Assembly (NCBI GenBank): GCA_964454015.1
Contig: CAYVQF010000059.1
Coordinates: forward strand, 1 to 33,391
Reading direction: 5' to 3'
DNA from: CAYVQF01 sp964454015
Lineage (GTDB): Bacteria > Myxococcota_A > Bradymonadia > UBA4248
DNA: 33,391 nucleotides
Shown: one piece after another, positions 8,953 to 16,510 of the stretch
Numbering within the stretch: the first letter of the stretch is position 1
Layout: the number at the start of each line of letters is the position of its first letter
Position numbers and translations under genes: made by a program
Notes under the pieces: model-generated
What the model saw: the letters and a program-made list of their open reading frames with translations, nothing else
Told to the model about the DNA's origin: nothing
Database searches by the model: none

Positions 8953-10563
8953 ATGATCTCCACGCAAAGCACCGTCAACTTCAACGACATCCCGGCCCAA
9001 TGGCGCCTCGAGCCCCTGCACCAGCGCGAGTACCTCTGCGCCGGTGAGCTGCGCACTTGGCACGGCCCCCAGGAAGAGGTCCACTCGCCCATTTGGGTCG
9101 CCCGCGACGGTGACCCGGCCCCAGCCTGCATTGGCTCCTACCCCATGCTGGGCGAGAGCGAAGCCCTGGCCGCCCTCGACGCCGCCAGTCAGGCCTACGA
9201 CAAAGGGCGCGGCACCTGGCCCACCCTGTCCGTAGAAGAGCGCATCCGCCACGTCGAAGATTTCACCTTGCGCATGCAGGAAAAACGAGAGGAGGTGGTG
9301 CGGCTCCTGATGTGGGAGATCGGCAAGACCCTCCCCGACGCCGAGAAGGAGTTCGACCGTACCGTCGACTACATCAGAGACACCATCGACGCCCTGAAGG
9401 ATCTCGACCGCGTCGCCTCGCGCTTCGTCATCGAGCAGGGCGTCGTCGCCCAGATTCGCCGCGCCCCCCTGGGCGTCGTGCTCTGCATGGGCCCCTTCAA
9501 CTACCCCCTCAACGAGACCTTCACCACCCTCATCCCGGCCCTCATCATGGGCAACACGGTGATCTTCAAGCCACCGAAGCTCGGCGTCCTCCTCCATCGG
9601 CCCCTCCTCGAGGCCTTCCGCGATGCCTTCCCCAAAGGCGTGGTCAACACGGTCTACGGCGACGGCGGCACCGTCGTCGGCCCGCTCATGCAATCAGGAC
9701 GCATCGACGTCCTCGCCTTCATCGGCAGCACCCGGGTGGCCGACATCCTCAAACAACAGCACCCCCATCCCCATCGCCTGCGCTGCGTCCTCGGCCTGGA
9801 AGCTAAAAACGCCGCCATCGTCCTCCCCGACGCCGATCTCGATCTGAGCGTCCAAGAGTGCCTGCTCGGCGCCCTCTCCTACAACGGCCAACGCTGCACC
9901 GCCCTGAAAATCCTCTTCGTCCACCAAGACATCGTCACCCCCTTCCTGGAGAAATTCAACGACGCCCTGGGCCACCTCCGCGCGGGCTTGCCCTGGGAGC
10001 CGGGCGTGCGCATCACCGCCCTCCCCGAACCCAACAAAACCGACGCCATGCGGGCCCTCATCGACGACGCCTGCGCCAAAGGCGCCCGTGTGGTCAACCC
10101 CGACGGCGGCCACGCCCAAGGCAACCTGATGCGCCCCGCCGTCGTCTACCCCGTGCGCGCTGGCATGCGCCTGTGGGACGAGGAACAGTTCGGCCCCGTC
10201 GTCCCCGTCGCCACCTTCACCGACCTCTCTGAGCCCATGAACTACGTGGTCGACTCCAAGTACGGACAACAGGTCAGCCTCTTCGGCACCGACCCCGAAC
10301 AAATGGCCCGCCTCATCGACCCCCTGGTCAACCAAGTCTGCCGCGTCAACCTCAACAGCCAATGCCAACGCGGCCCCGACACCTTCCCCTTCACCGGCCG
10401 CAAAGACTCCGCCGAAGGTACCCTCTCCGTCTCCGACGCCTTACGCGTCTTCACCATCCGCACCCTCGTCGCCGCCAAGCAGAACGACACCAACCGCAAG
10501 CTCATCAAATCCATCGTCACCCAGCGCGCCTCTCGCTTCCTCAGCACGGACTTCATCATCTGA
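8953..10563 (+). CDS. Aldehyde dehydrogenase, probable NADP-dependent glyceraldehyde-3-phosphate dehydrogenase (GapN-like)
   Basis: This 536-aa member of the aldehyde dehydrogenase superfamily has an intact active site: Asn183 in PFNYPLNE, an IGSTRVAD nucleotide-loop segment (257-264), general base Glu283 in LGLEAKNA, and nucleophile Cys315 in NGQRCTALK. The FNYP and GQRCTALK signatures and the FPFTGRKDSAEG segment near the C-terminus favour the GapN group. That group oxidises glyceraldehyde 3-phosphate directly to 3-phosphoglycerate and makes NADPH. The protein is longer than streptococcal GapN, with extra N- and C-terminal segments. Another aldehyde substrate cannot be excluded. The ATG start has aaggaa 6 nt upstream. 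Its position just downstream of PEP carboxylase fits a role in lower glycolysis and anaplerosis. Confidence 0.75.
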   Translation: MISTQSTVNFNDIPAQWRLEPLHQREYLCAGELRTWHGPQEEVHSPIWVARDGDPAPACIGSYPMLGESEALAALDAASQAYDKGRGTWPTLSVEERIRHVEDFTLRMQEKREEVVRLLMWEIGKTLPDAEKEFDRTVDYIRDTIDALKDLDRVASRFVIEQGVVAQIRRAPLGVVLCMGPFNYPLNETFTTLIPALIMGNTVIFKPPKLGVLLHRPLLEAFRDAFPKGVVNTVYGDGGTVVGPLMQSGRIDVLAFIGSTRVADILKQQHPHPHRLRCVLGLEAKNAAIVLPDADLDLSVQECLLGALSYNGQRCTALKILFVHQDIVTPFLEKFNDALGHLRAGLPWEPGVRITALPEPNKTDAMRALIDDACAKGARVVNPDGGHAQGNLMRPAVVYPVRAGMRLWDEEQFGPVVPVATFTDLSEPMNYVVDSKYGQQVSLFGTDPEQMARLIDPLVNQVCRVNLNSQCQRGPDTFPFTGRKDSAEGTLSVSDALRVFTIRTLVAAKQNDTNRKLIKSIVTQRASRFLSTDFII

Positions 10564-10773
10564 TTCCACCTGCCATGGGCGTGCGCAACCCTCTCCGTTG
10601 CCGCCGCCCCCTCGGCTGGGCGCCACGACCACCACCGCTGATCCCGACGGCTTGAGCATGAAAGCGGAATACCAAATGCTCGCCCACGAAGCGCATGGGC
10701 AAGGCATTCTCAGCGCAGGGCACCGTGCGCGGTCTCGTCATGCAGCCGCGAGATGGAATACGAGGCATCCCTA

Positions 10774-10798
10774 AATTCTTCAGGATTTGCATAGAATT
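10774..10798. repeat. Inverted repeat aattct / agaatt
   Basis: The arms at 10774-10779 and 10793-10798 are perfect reverse complements separated by 13 bp. The repeat lies just upstream of the proposed promoter and shares its core with the hairpin at 10940-10957, so it may be an operator. No regulator was identified. Confidence 0.35.
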
Positions 10799-10801
10799 CC
10801 G

Positions 10802-10831
10802 TTGTCAAGAACCAACGCTTCGTTCTAGATT
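10802..10831 (+). promoter_or_regulatory. Possible sigma70-type promoter for the beta-helix lipoprotein operon
   Basis: TTGTCA (10802-10807, 5 of 6 to consensus) is followed after 18 bp by TAGATT (10826-10831, 4 of 6). Transcription would begin near 10838, giving a leader of about 260 nt before the start codon at 11102. The call rests on the motif match alone. Confidence 0.35.
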
Positions 10832-10939
10832 GTGAGCGCGGCCCCGACGCAACTGAGCCTGGTTCGCCTCCGTTGACTCCCACTCAAGACGCAACCCGAG
10901 AGGCTGCCCTCCCCCACGACAACGCGCACGTAAGATGTC

Positions 10940-10957
10940 AGAATTCAAAAGAATTCT
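10940..10957. repeat. 7-bp perfect hairpin agaattc-aaaa-gaattct
   Basis: Two 7-bp arms are separated by a 4-base A loop. Each arm contains a GAATTC palindrome, so the site is both an inverted and a direct repeat. It lies inside the predicted leader of the downstream operon and could act as an operator or an RNA hairpin. Confidence 0.55.
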
Positions 10958-11101
10958 CTTGCGACGCAGCCCCATTTCCATCGCCGCGCGATGAGAATGG
11001 GAACGCCTGAGCTGCCCGCGACTTCCACCTCGTCCACATGCAATGCCATGCTCACGCTCGAGACTTCTGTATTCTAGAATCCTCATATCAAAGGAGAACA
11101 A

Positions 11102-12736
11102 ATGCCACGCAACACTGGCCCCTGGCTCGCCGTCATCCTGACGGTCTTCCTCCTCAACGGCTGCGATGACGGCTCCCCCGCCACCGCCCCTGATCTCGAA
11201 CACGAAGACCCCTCCCAGACCGACCTGGCCGAGGTGCACAACCCCGACCTCGACGCCCACACCACCCCAGAGACCGACACAGCGACAGAAGAGACAGCGC
11301 CAGACGCGCTGCAACACGACGTGGGTCAAGATGCCGATTCGCCCCCCCCGCCCTGTGGTGAAGGGCAGGTGAGCCGTCGCTGCCAATGCAGCACCCAGGT
11401 CGTCACCACGGGCCACTGCTGTGACGGCCAGCCCCAACAGGAAGCCTGTCCCATCTATCTCGCCGACTACTATGTCGCCCCCGATGGCGATGACCACAAC
11501 TCAGGACGCAGCATCGACGATCCCTTCCGAACCTGGAGCAAAGCCTTCACCACCGCACAGGCAGGGGATCTGGTCTACATCCGCGGCGGCCTCTACCTCA
11601 GCGAAGCCGGCCTGGGCGGCGAACGCGGCTTCAACTCGGGCACCGCGACCCAACCCATCCGCTTCTTCAACTACCCCGGAGAGGTCCCCATCCTGGACTG
11701 CTCCAGCCGGGTCACCACCGAATCGGGTTACAACAAGGGCATCGCCATGTGGGGCGTCCACCACATTCACCTCAAAGGCCTGCAAATTCATAACGTCTTG
11801 CAGAACCACGTCGACGTCAACGTCGTCGGACTCGAGGTCTGGCGCTGTGGCAACATCGTCCTCGAGGAGTTGACCGTGCGCAACGTCGATGGCGAAGGCG
11901 TAGTCATCGCTGACTATGAAGATACGATCCTGGTCAAGAACTGTGACGCCTCTGAGCTCAGCGACAGCCTCCGCAGCGCCGAATACCCAACCCCAGGTTC
12001 CCCCGGACAAAACGGCGCGGGCTTTCAGTACAGCAACCACGGCCGCAATGGCCAAACGGCCATCGACTCACGCCTCTATTTCGAAGGGTGCCGCGCCTGG
12101 AACTTCTCCGACAATGGCTTCGCCGGCTCCTCCGTAGGCTATGTCGAGTTCGACCGCTGCTGGGCCTTTGACGGCGGTCACCTCAGCGGCGAAGGCTGTG
12201 GCTTCAAGACCGGCTCTCTCTACGGTGGTGACGTCAACGACCTCCCTCTGGCGCGGGTGATCAAGAACTGCATCGGTGCCTTCAACGGCGCCTACGGATT
12301 CTCGCCCAACAACCGCGGCGATACGCCCATGAACGCGCATTTTTTCAACAACTTGGCCTACCACAATGGCTACAAAGGGACTGGGCACGGCTTGGGCCAT
12401 GGTTTCGTCATCCTAGCCTACGCCGCCACCGAGCCCGCACCCAACGAGCGCTATGCCAACAACATCTCCTTTGGCAACGAGATCGGCGAGGTCAATGAGC
12501 GCGCGCCCTACCGCCACGACCACAACAGTTGGGATCTGCCCCTGACCTTCAGCCACGATGACTTCGTCAGCCTGGACTTGGCGCAGCTCAGCACACCGCG
12601 CCAAGCTGACGGCAGCCTCCCCGAAATCGCCTTTGGCCGCCTGCGCCCAGACTCGGCCATGATCGACGCTGGCGTCGACGTCGGCCTACCCTACACCGGA
12701 GAAGCGCCTGACTTGGGGCCCTTCGAGAACAACTGA
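11102..12736 (+). CDS. Surface lipoprotein with parallel beta-helix, polysaccharide lyase family 9-like
   Basis: This 544-aa protein has a lipoprotein signal with lipobox LNGC (anchor Cys21), then an Asp/Glu/Thr-rich stalk (about 22-84), a six-Cys module (85-117, including CQC and CC), and a right-handed parallel beta-helix (about 122-544). The helix opens with the YYVAPDGDD...SG signature common to pectate-lyase-like surface proteins and closes with GVDVGLPYTGEAPDLGPFE, as in PL9 enzymes. GCGFKTG with Lys369 resembles the catalytic-lysine segment of PL9 (ADGFAxK), and NCIGAFNGAYGF fits the next coil. It is therefore probably an eliminase acting on an acidic polysaccharide outside the cell; the substrate is unknown. 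A strong aaaggag precedes the ATG. A second lipoprotein gene follows after 28 bp. Confidence 0.75.
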   Translation: MPRNTGPWLAVILTVFLLNGCDDGSPATAPDLEHEDPSQTDLAEVHNPDLDAHTTPETDTATEETAPDALQHDVGQDADSPPPPCGEGQVSRRCQCSTQVVTTGHCCDGQPQQEACPIYLADYYVAPDGDDHNSGRSIDDPFRTWSKAFTTAQAGDLVYIRGGLYLSEAGLGGERGFNSGTATQPIRFFNYPGEVPILDCSSRVTTESGYNKGIAMWGVHHIHLKGLQIHNVLQNHVDVNVVGLEVWRCGNIVLEELTVRNVDGEGVVIADYEDTILVKNCDASELSDSLRSAEYPTPGSPGQNGAGFQYSNHGRNGQTAIDSRLYFEGCRAWNFSDNGFAGSSVGYVEFDRCWAFDGGHLSGEGCGFKTGSLYGGDVNDLPLARVIKNCIGAFNGAYGFSPNNRGDTPMNAHFFNNLAYHNGYKGTGHGLGHGFVILAYAATEPAPNERYANNISFGNEIGEVNERAPYRHDHNSWDLPLTFSHDDFVSLDLAQLSTPRQADGSLPEIAFGRLRPDSAMIDAGVDVGLPYTGEAPDLGPFENN

Positions 12737-12764
12737 CAAAACCTCATCCAAAGGACAGGTCACT

Positions 12765-13892
12765 GTGAAACACAACTGCTTCTTTCTTTACTGCTGTCTC
12801 GCCATCCTTGCCCTACTCGCTGCGTGTTCCGACGACAACGGCAAAGGCGCACCCGACCTCAGCGACGCACACACCACCAGCGACATGGAGGACCTCAACG
12901 ACATGGAGGACCTCAACGAGATTGTCGACAAAGATGCCCTCCTTTTCGACTTCGAAGACTTCAGCAGCCCCGATGCGCTCAGCGATGTCAGCGACACGGG
13001 CGACCTCACCCCAAACGAGCTGAGTGACAGTGCCCAGGACACCAGCCTCGACAGCGAAGCCGACGCGGAAAGCGACACGGGGACAAATCCCACATCAGGG
13101 ATCATCGTTGGCCACACCGAGCGCGATCTCGACGCCATCCCCCCCATCTGGATTGAGGCCGCCATCGCCAACCTCGTCATCGCCTACGGCCACACCTCAC
13201 ACGGCAGTCAGGTGGTTGCCGGCCTGCACTACCTCGGCTTGACCACCGGAGCGCCCTATCTCTTCCGCGGCGACGCCGGGCTCGATCTCCGCTCCAAGCC
13301 CTTCACCGGGCCGCCAGACTTCGACCTCGGCAACCCCGATCGCACCTCTTGGGCAGAGGCCACCCGCACCTACCTCGCCGCTCACCCTGAGGTCAATGTC
13401 GTCATGTGGGCCTGGTGCATCGGTGTCACCACTGCCACCGAAGCCGATATCGAAACTTATCTGCAACTGATGTCCGCTCTCGAGCGCGACTTCCCAGCGG
13501 TGCGCTTCGTCTACATGACCGGTCACCTCGATGGCACCGGGACCAACGGCAACCTGCACCAACGCAACGAACAGATCCGCGCCTATGTGCGCGCCCACGG
13601 CAAAACACTCTACGACTTCGCCGATATCGAGAGCTTTGACCCCGACGCCAACCCCTACCTCGAGCGCTATGCCGACGACGAGTGCCGCTATTATGAGGTC
13701 AACCCCGACGGCACCCGCGGAGCCATGGCTGGCAACTGGTGCCTGGCCTGGCAGGAGGCCCACCCCGACGCCTGGTTCGATATGCCCACTGCCCACTCCC
13801 AGCCCATCAATGGTAATATGAAAGCCTATGCGGCCTGGCACCTCTGGGCTCGCATCGCCGGCTGGGATGGAAACCCAGCCAACGCCAATTGA
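12765..13892 (+). CDS. Lipoprotein of the HTSHGSQ family, hydrolase-like, function unknown
   Basis: This 375-aa lipoprotein has a lipobox LAAC (Cys21) and a long acidic stalk (about 22-110) that includes a perfect 18-bp tandem repeat encoding DMEDLN twice. The globular domain (about 113-375) begins IIVGHTERD and carries YGHTSHGSQ, MWAWC, VYMTGHLDG, LYDFADIE and a C-terminal AHSQPINGNMKAYAAWHLW segment. I recognise this pattern as a family of secreted bacterial proteins without an assigned activity; the spread-out His/Asp/Ser blocks are reminiscent of SGNH-type esterases, which is inference. The start is GTG at 12765, with aaggac about 8 nt upstream. It is almost certainly co-transcribed with the beta-helix lipoprotein, suggesting joint action on a polymer, for example de-esterification plus cleavage. 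Confidence 0.7.
   Translation: MKHNCFFLYCCLAILALLAACSDDNGKGAPDLSDAHTTSDMEDLNDMEDLNEIVDKDALLFDFEDFSSPDALSDVSDTGDLTPNELSDSAQDTSLDSEADAESDTGTNPTSGIIVGHTERDLDAIPPIWIEAAIANLVIAYGHTSHGSQVVAGLHYLGLTTGAPYLFRGDAGLDLRSKPFTGPPDFDLGNPDRTSWAEATRTYLAAHPEVNVVMWAWCIGVTTATEADIETYLQLMSALERDFPAVRFVYMTGHLDGTGTNGNLHQRNEQIRAYVRAHGKTLYDFADIESFDPDANPYLERYADDECRYYEVNPDGTRGAMAGNWCLAWQEAHPDAWFDMPTAHSQPINGNMKAYAAWHLWARIAGWDGNPANAN
12883..12918 (+). repeat. 18-bp perfect tandem repeat in coding sequence
   Basis: The unit acatggaggacctcaacg occurs twice back to back (12883-12900 and 12901-12918). It is in frame and lengthens the acidic stalk of the lipoprotein by six residues, consistent with stalk length varying by slippage. 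Confidence 0.95.
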
Positions 13893-13946
13893 CGCGGGGC
13901 CCATCTCCTGGCGCTTCGCTCTCCTGAGGCAGCAAAAGGAGGCCCC

Positions 13947-15836
13947 ATGGCGCCACGCAACTCACACATTCACGTCCTCCACGGCGATATCGCGCGCCTC
14001 CAGTGTGACGCCATCGTCTTCCCCACCGGCGCCGGCCAGCGCTCGCGCGGGCTGGTCTACCAATCCCTGGCCCGCTTCGTCCCCGGCTTCGAGCAAGCCT
14101 ACGCCGCGCAGCGCCGCCCCTTTGGCGACGACGACGCCTACTGGATCGACCTCGACACCCCTGACCCGGCCCACCCTCAGCGCCGGGTTCGCGGCGTCGT
14201 GGTCGCCAAGATCGTCGACAAAAGGGTCTCAGGCACCACCCACCGCAGCGTGGGCCGGGTCATCGCCCCGGCTGTCCGCCTCTGCGCCCGCCACCTCGCA
14301 CAGCCCCGCGTCTTGCTCGCCTTTCCCTGCCTCGGCACGGGCAAAGGATCCGTGGGCAAACCCAGCTCACTGGCCGAGGAACAGCTCCGCGCCGCCGCCG
14401 AAGCCCTCACCGAATGGGAGCTCGCCGGGGACGGCACCGCGCAGAGCATGGACCTCCTCATGGTGGCCTATGATCGGCCGGCCTTCCACCGCCTCCTCGC
14501 CGCGCGAGCCACCATCCGCCACCTGCTCGGCTCCGCCTGGCCCTGCGTCGAGATCGAAGACGACCCTGAACTCCAAGCACTGGCGCACTTCATCCGCAGA
14601 GAAGAGGCCGTGCTGTTCGTCGGTTCGGGCCTCTCGGCCGGCGCGGGCCTACCCTCGTGGTGGGATCTCATCATCCGCTTGCTCCGCGAGCTGCCCGAGG
14701 AGGTCCAAGCCACCTATCGCCACCCTTCGGGGACGTGGAAAAACCTGACCTTCGACGACTTCCTCGACATCGCCTCCTGGCACTGGCTCGTCCACCAGGA
14801 CGCCCAAGCCAACGACCAGACGCAGCGCATCCGCGACCATCGCCAACACATCCGCGAGCTCTTCAGCGATCACGCCACCCGCCACGTCCACCCCACCTTG
14901 GCCCACTACCATTTGCTGGCCATGCCCTGGCACTACATCGTCACCACCAACTACGACGTCATGCTCGAGCGCACCCTCGAAGCCCAGCGTCAGCCCCTCC
15001 AAGTCGTCGTCACGGATGACGAAATTCCACGTGCCGGGGGGCGTGCCCTCACCACGGTCATCAAGTTTCACGGACACGCCGCCGACCCCTCCTCCCCTTG
15101 CGACAGCGAGGCCCACCACGATCACTCCATCGTCCTCACCCGCGACGAGTACGAGCACTTCTTCGATCGCAACCCGGCCAAAGCCCTCCTCCTCGAGGCC
15201 CTCCTGCTGAACCATCACTTCTTCTTTTACGGCTACAGCTTGAGCGACTTCGATCTGCGCATGATCTACCACCGCGTGGGCCAGATGCTGCGCTGCGAGC
15301 GCCGTGAGGCCTACGCCGCCTCCCTCGAACGCACCCACGCACCCAAACGGCAATTCTGGATGCGCCGCGGCATGCACCTCATCGAGATGGAAGGCGACGG
15401 CATCGACGCCAGGGAGCTGGACCTGCTGCGCTGGCTCGACGCCTTGGTCGAAGCGGCCACGGCCAACGCTGCCCCCTTCCTCTCAGAGCCAAGCTTGGAT
15501 GGCCAGCGCTGGCAGGGTTTCGAGCGGGTACACCACCTGGCACGCGCCCTAGCACGGGAATTGGTGCAGCTCGTCATCTATCCCCAAGCGGCCAGCCCCG
15601 CCCCCTGGCAACCCGCCCAAGTCCAGACCTTCGAACGCTTCTTCGATCTCTTGGCGAGCTTGGGCTGGCGCCCTGAGCCCGACACCGACTGGAACAGCAT
15701 CTGGCGCGCCCTGGCCACGGGACAAGACCCGGAAGCCCGCGCCCGCCTGCTCCTCAAAGCGGCAGCGGCCGCCACCAGCCTCGAGGCCTTGCTCGCCACA
15801 CGCGTCGAGATGGCCACAGAACCAGAGCAGGCCTGA
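13947..15836 (+). CDS. Macro-like / SIR2-domain fusion protein, candidate NAD-consuming defence effector
   Basis: This 629-aa cytoplasmic protein has no signal peptide. Residues about 7-185 look like a divergent macro domain: HGDI (12-15) followed by DAIVFP (21-26), and LLAFPCLGTGKGSVGKP (123-139) in place of the AFPxIxTGxxG loop; the usual NAAN is missing. Residues about 215-480 are a SIR2-like domain: GSGLSAGAGLPSW (226-238), TTNYD (333-337), FHGHA with candidate catalytic His375, and GYSLSDFDLR (429-438). The TTNYD, GYSLSDxD combination is typical of SIR2-like NADases of bacterial immunity rather than classical deacetylases. The helical C-terminus (481-629) is unrecognised. A strong aaaggagg precedes the ATG. 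The gene lies 54 bp after the HTSHGSQ lipoprotein. A copy of its last 450 coding bases follows immediately. Confidence 0.8.
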   Translation: MAPRNSHIHVLHGDIARLQCDAIVFPTGAGQRSRGLVYQSLARFVPGFEQAYAAQRRPFGDDDAYWIDLDTPDPAHPQRRVRGVVVAKIVDKRVSGTTHRSVGRVIAPAVRLCARHLAQPRVLLAFPCLGTGKGSVGKPSSLAEEQLRAAAEALTEWELAGDGTAQSMDLLMVAYDRPAFHRLLAARATIRHLLGSAWPCVEIEDDPELQALAHFIRREEAVLFVGSGLSAGAGLPSWWDLIIRLLRELPEEVQATYRHPSGTWKNLTFDDFLDIASWHWLVHQDAQANDQTQRIRDHRQHIRELFSDHATRHVHPTLAHYHLLAMPWHYIVTTNYDVMLERTLEAQRQPLQVVVTDDEIPRAGGRALTTVIKFHGHAADPSSPCDSEAHHDHSIVLTRDEYEHFFDRNPAKALLLEALLLNHHFFFYGYSLSDFDLRMIYHRVGQMLRCERREAYAASLERTHAPKRQFWMRRGMHLIEMEGDGIDARELDLLRWLDALVEAATANAAPFLSEPSLDGQRWQGFERVHHLARALARELVQLVIYPQAASPAPWQPAQVQTFERFFDLLASLGWRPEPDTDWNSIWRALATGQDPEARARLLLKAAAAATSLEALLATRVEMATEPEQA

Positions 15837-15856
15837 AAGCGCCACGCAAAGCAAAA
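15387..15856 (+). repeat. 470-bp tandem duplication, copy 1
   Basis: This copy runs from an internal in-frame ATG (Met481) of the macro-SIR2 gene through its stop codon and 20 bases beyond. It is followed directly by copy 2, identical except at one base (G15399 versus A15869). No terminal inverted repeats or microhomology are visible at the junction. Confidence 0.97.
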
Positions 15857-16306
15857 ATGGAAGGCGACAGCATCGACGCCAGGGAGCTGGACCTGCTGCG
15901 CTGGCTCGACGCCTTGGTCGAAGCGGCCACGGCCAACGCTGCCCCCTTCCTCTCAGAGCCAAGCTTGGATGGCCAGCGCTGGCAGGGTTTCGAGCGGGTA
16001 CACCACCTGGCACGCGCCCTAGCACGGGAATTGGTGCAGCTCGTCATCTATCCCCAAGCGGCCAGCCCCGCCCCCTGGCAACCCGCCCAAGTCCAGACCT
16101 TCGAACGCTTCTTCGATCTCTTGGCGAGCTTGGGCTGGCGCCCTGAGCCCGACACCGACTGGAACAGCATCTGGCGCGCCCTGGCCACGGGACAAGACCC
16201 GGAAGCCCGCGCCCGCCTGCTCCTCAAAGCGGCAGCGGCCGCCACCAGCCTCGAGGCCTTGCTCGCCACACGCGTCGAGATGGCCACAGAACCAGAGCAG
16301 GCCTGA
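15857..16306 (+). pseudogene. Orphan duplicate of the macro-SIR2 C-terminal region
   Basis: An open frame of 149 aa reproduces residues 481-629 of the upstream protein with one change (Gly485 to Ser). It begins at an ATG that was an internal Met codon and has no ribosome-binding site in front; the preceding bases are the duplicated post-stop sequence ending gcaaaa. It lacks both the macro and the SIR2 domain, so it is most simply an untranslated fragment. If translated by reinitiation after the upstream stop 20 bases earlier, it could supply a free C-terminal domain that might compete with the full protein. Confidence 0.65.
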
Positions 16307-16326
16307 AAGCGCCACGCAAAGCAAAA
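15857..16326 (+). repeat. 470-bp tandem duplication, copy 2
   Basis: It repeats 15387-15856 exactly, apart from A15869. Because 470 is not a multiple of three and the copy follows a stop codon, it does not extend the upstream protein. Near-identity means the event is very recent, or that it is an assembly artefact. Confidence 0.97.
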
Positions 16327-16466
16327 GCGGGCGAAATGGGCTGGCGCCAGATCGGCTCCCTGGCAATGCGCTCCCAAACAGACCAAAGCCTGCCACCACA
16401 GCCCCCAATCGGTCGACCTCCTGCCGCAACGCACTCCCAGAGGCCACGGACCTCACCAAGCGCGCG

Positions 16467-16496
16467 TTGACAACACCCCTAACGGATGCCTATACC
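16467..16496 (+). promoter_or_regulatory. Sigma70-type promoter of the STAS-like gene
   Basis: A perfect TTGACA (16467-16472) is followed after 18 bp by TATACC (16491-16496, 4 of 6). The expected start of transcription near 16502-16504 leaves fewer than ten bases before the ATG at 16511, and no Shine-Dalgarno sequence is visible, so the transcript would be nearly leaderless. Confidence 0.6.
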
Positions 16497-16510
16497 ATTC
16501 GCGGTGCGTT

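Larger units (their letters stand above)
10564..11101. other. 538-bp AT-richer regulatory region
   Basis: This gap separates the GapN-like gene from the surface-protein operon. Unlike its surroundings, its second half is AT-richer and holds repeated AGAATTC/TTCTAGAA palindromes, a possible promoter and a strong ribosome-binding site just before 11102, each listed separately. No coding frame in it looks real. Confidence 0.6.

Noticed and set aside
15387..16326. Tandem repeat as an insertion sequence or transposon
   Set aside because: There is no transposase, no terminal inverted repeats and no target-site duplication; the unit is plain coding sequence.
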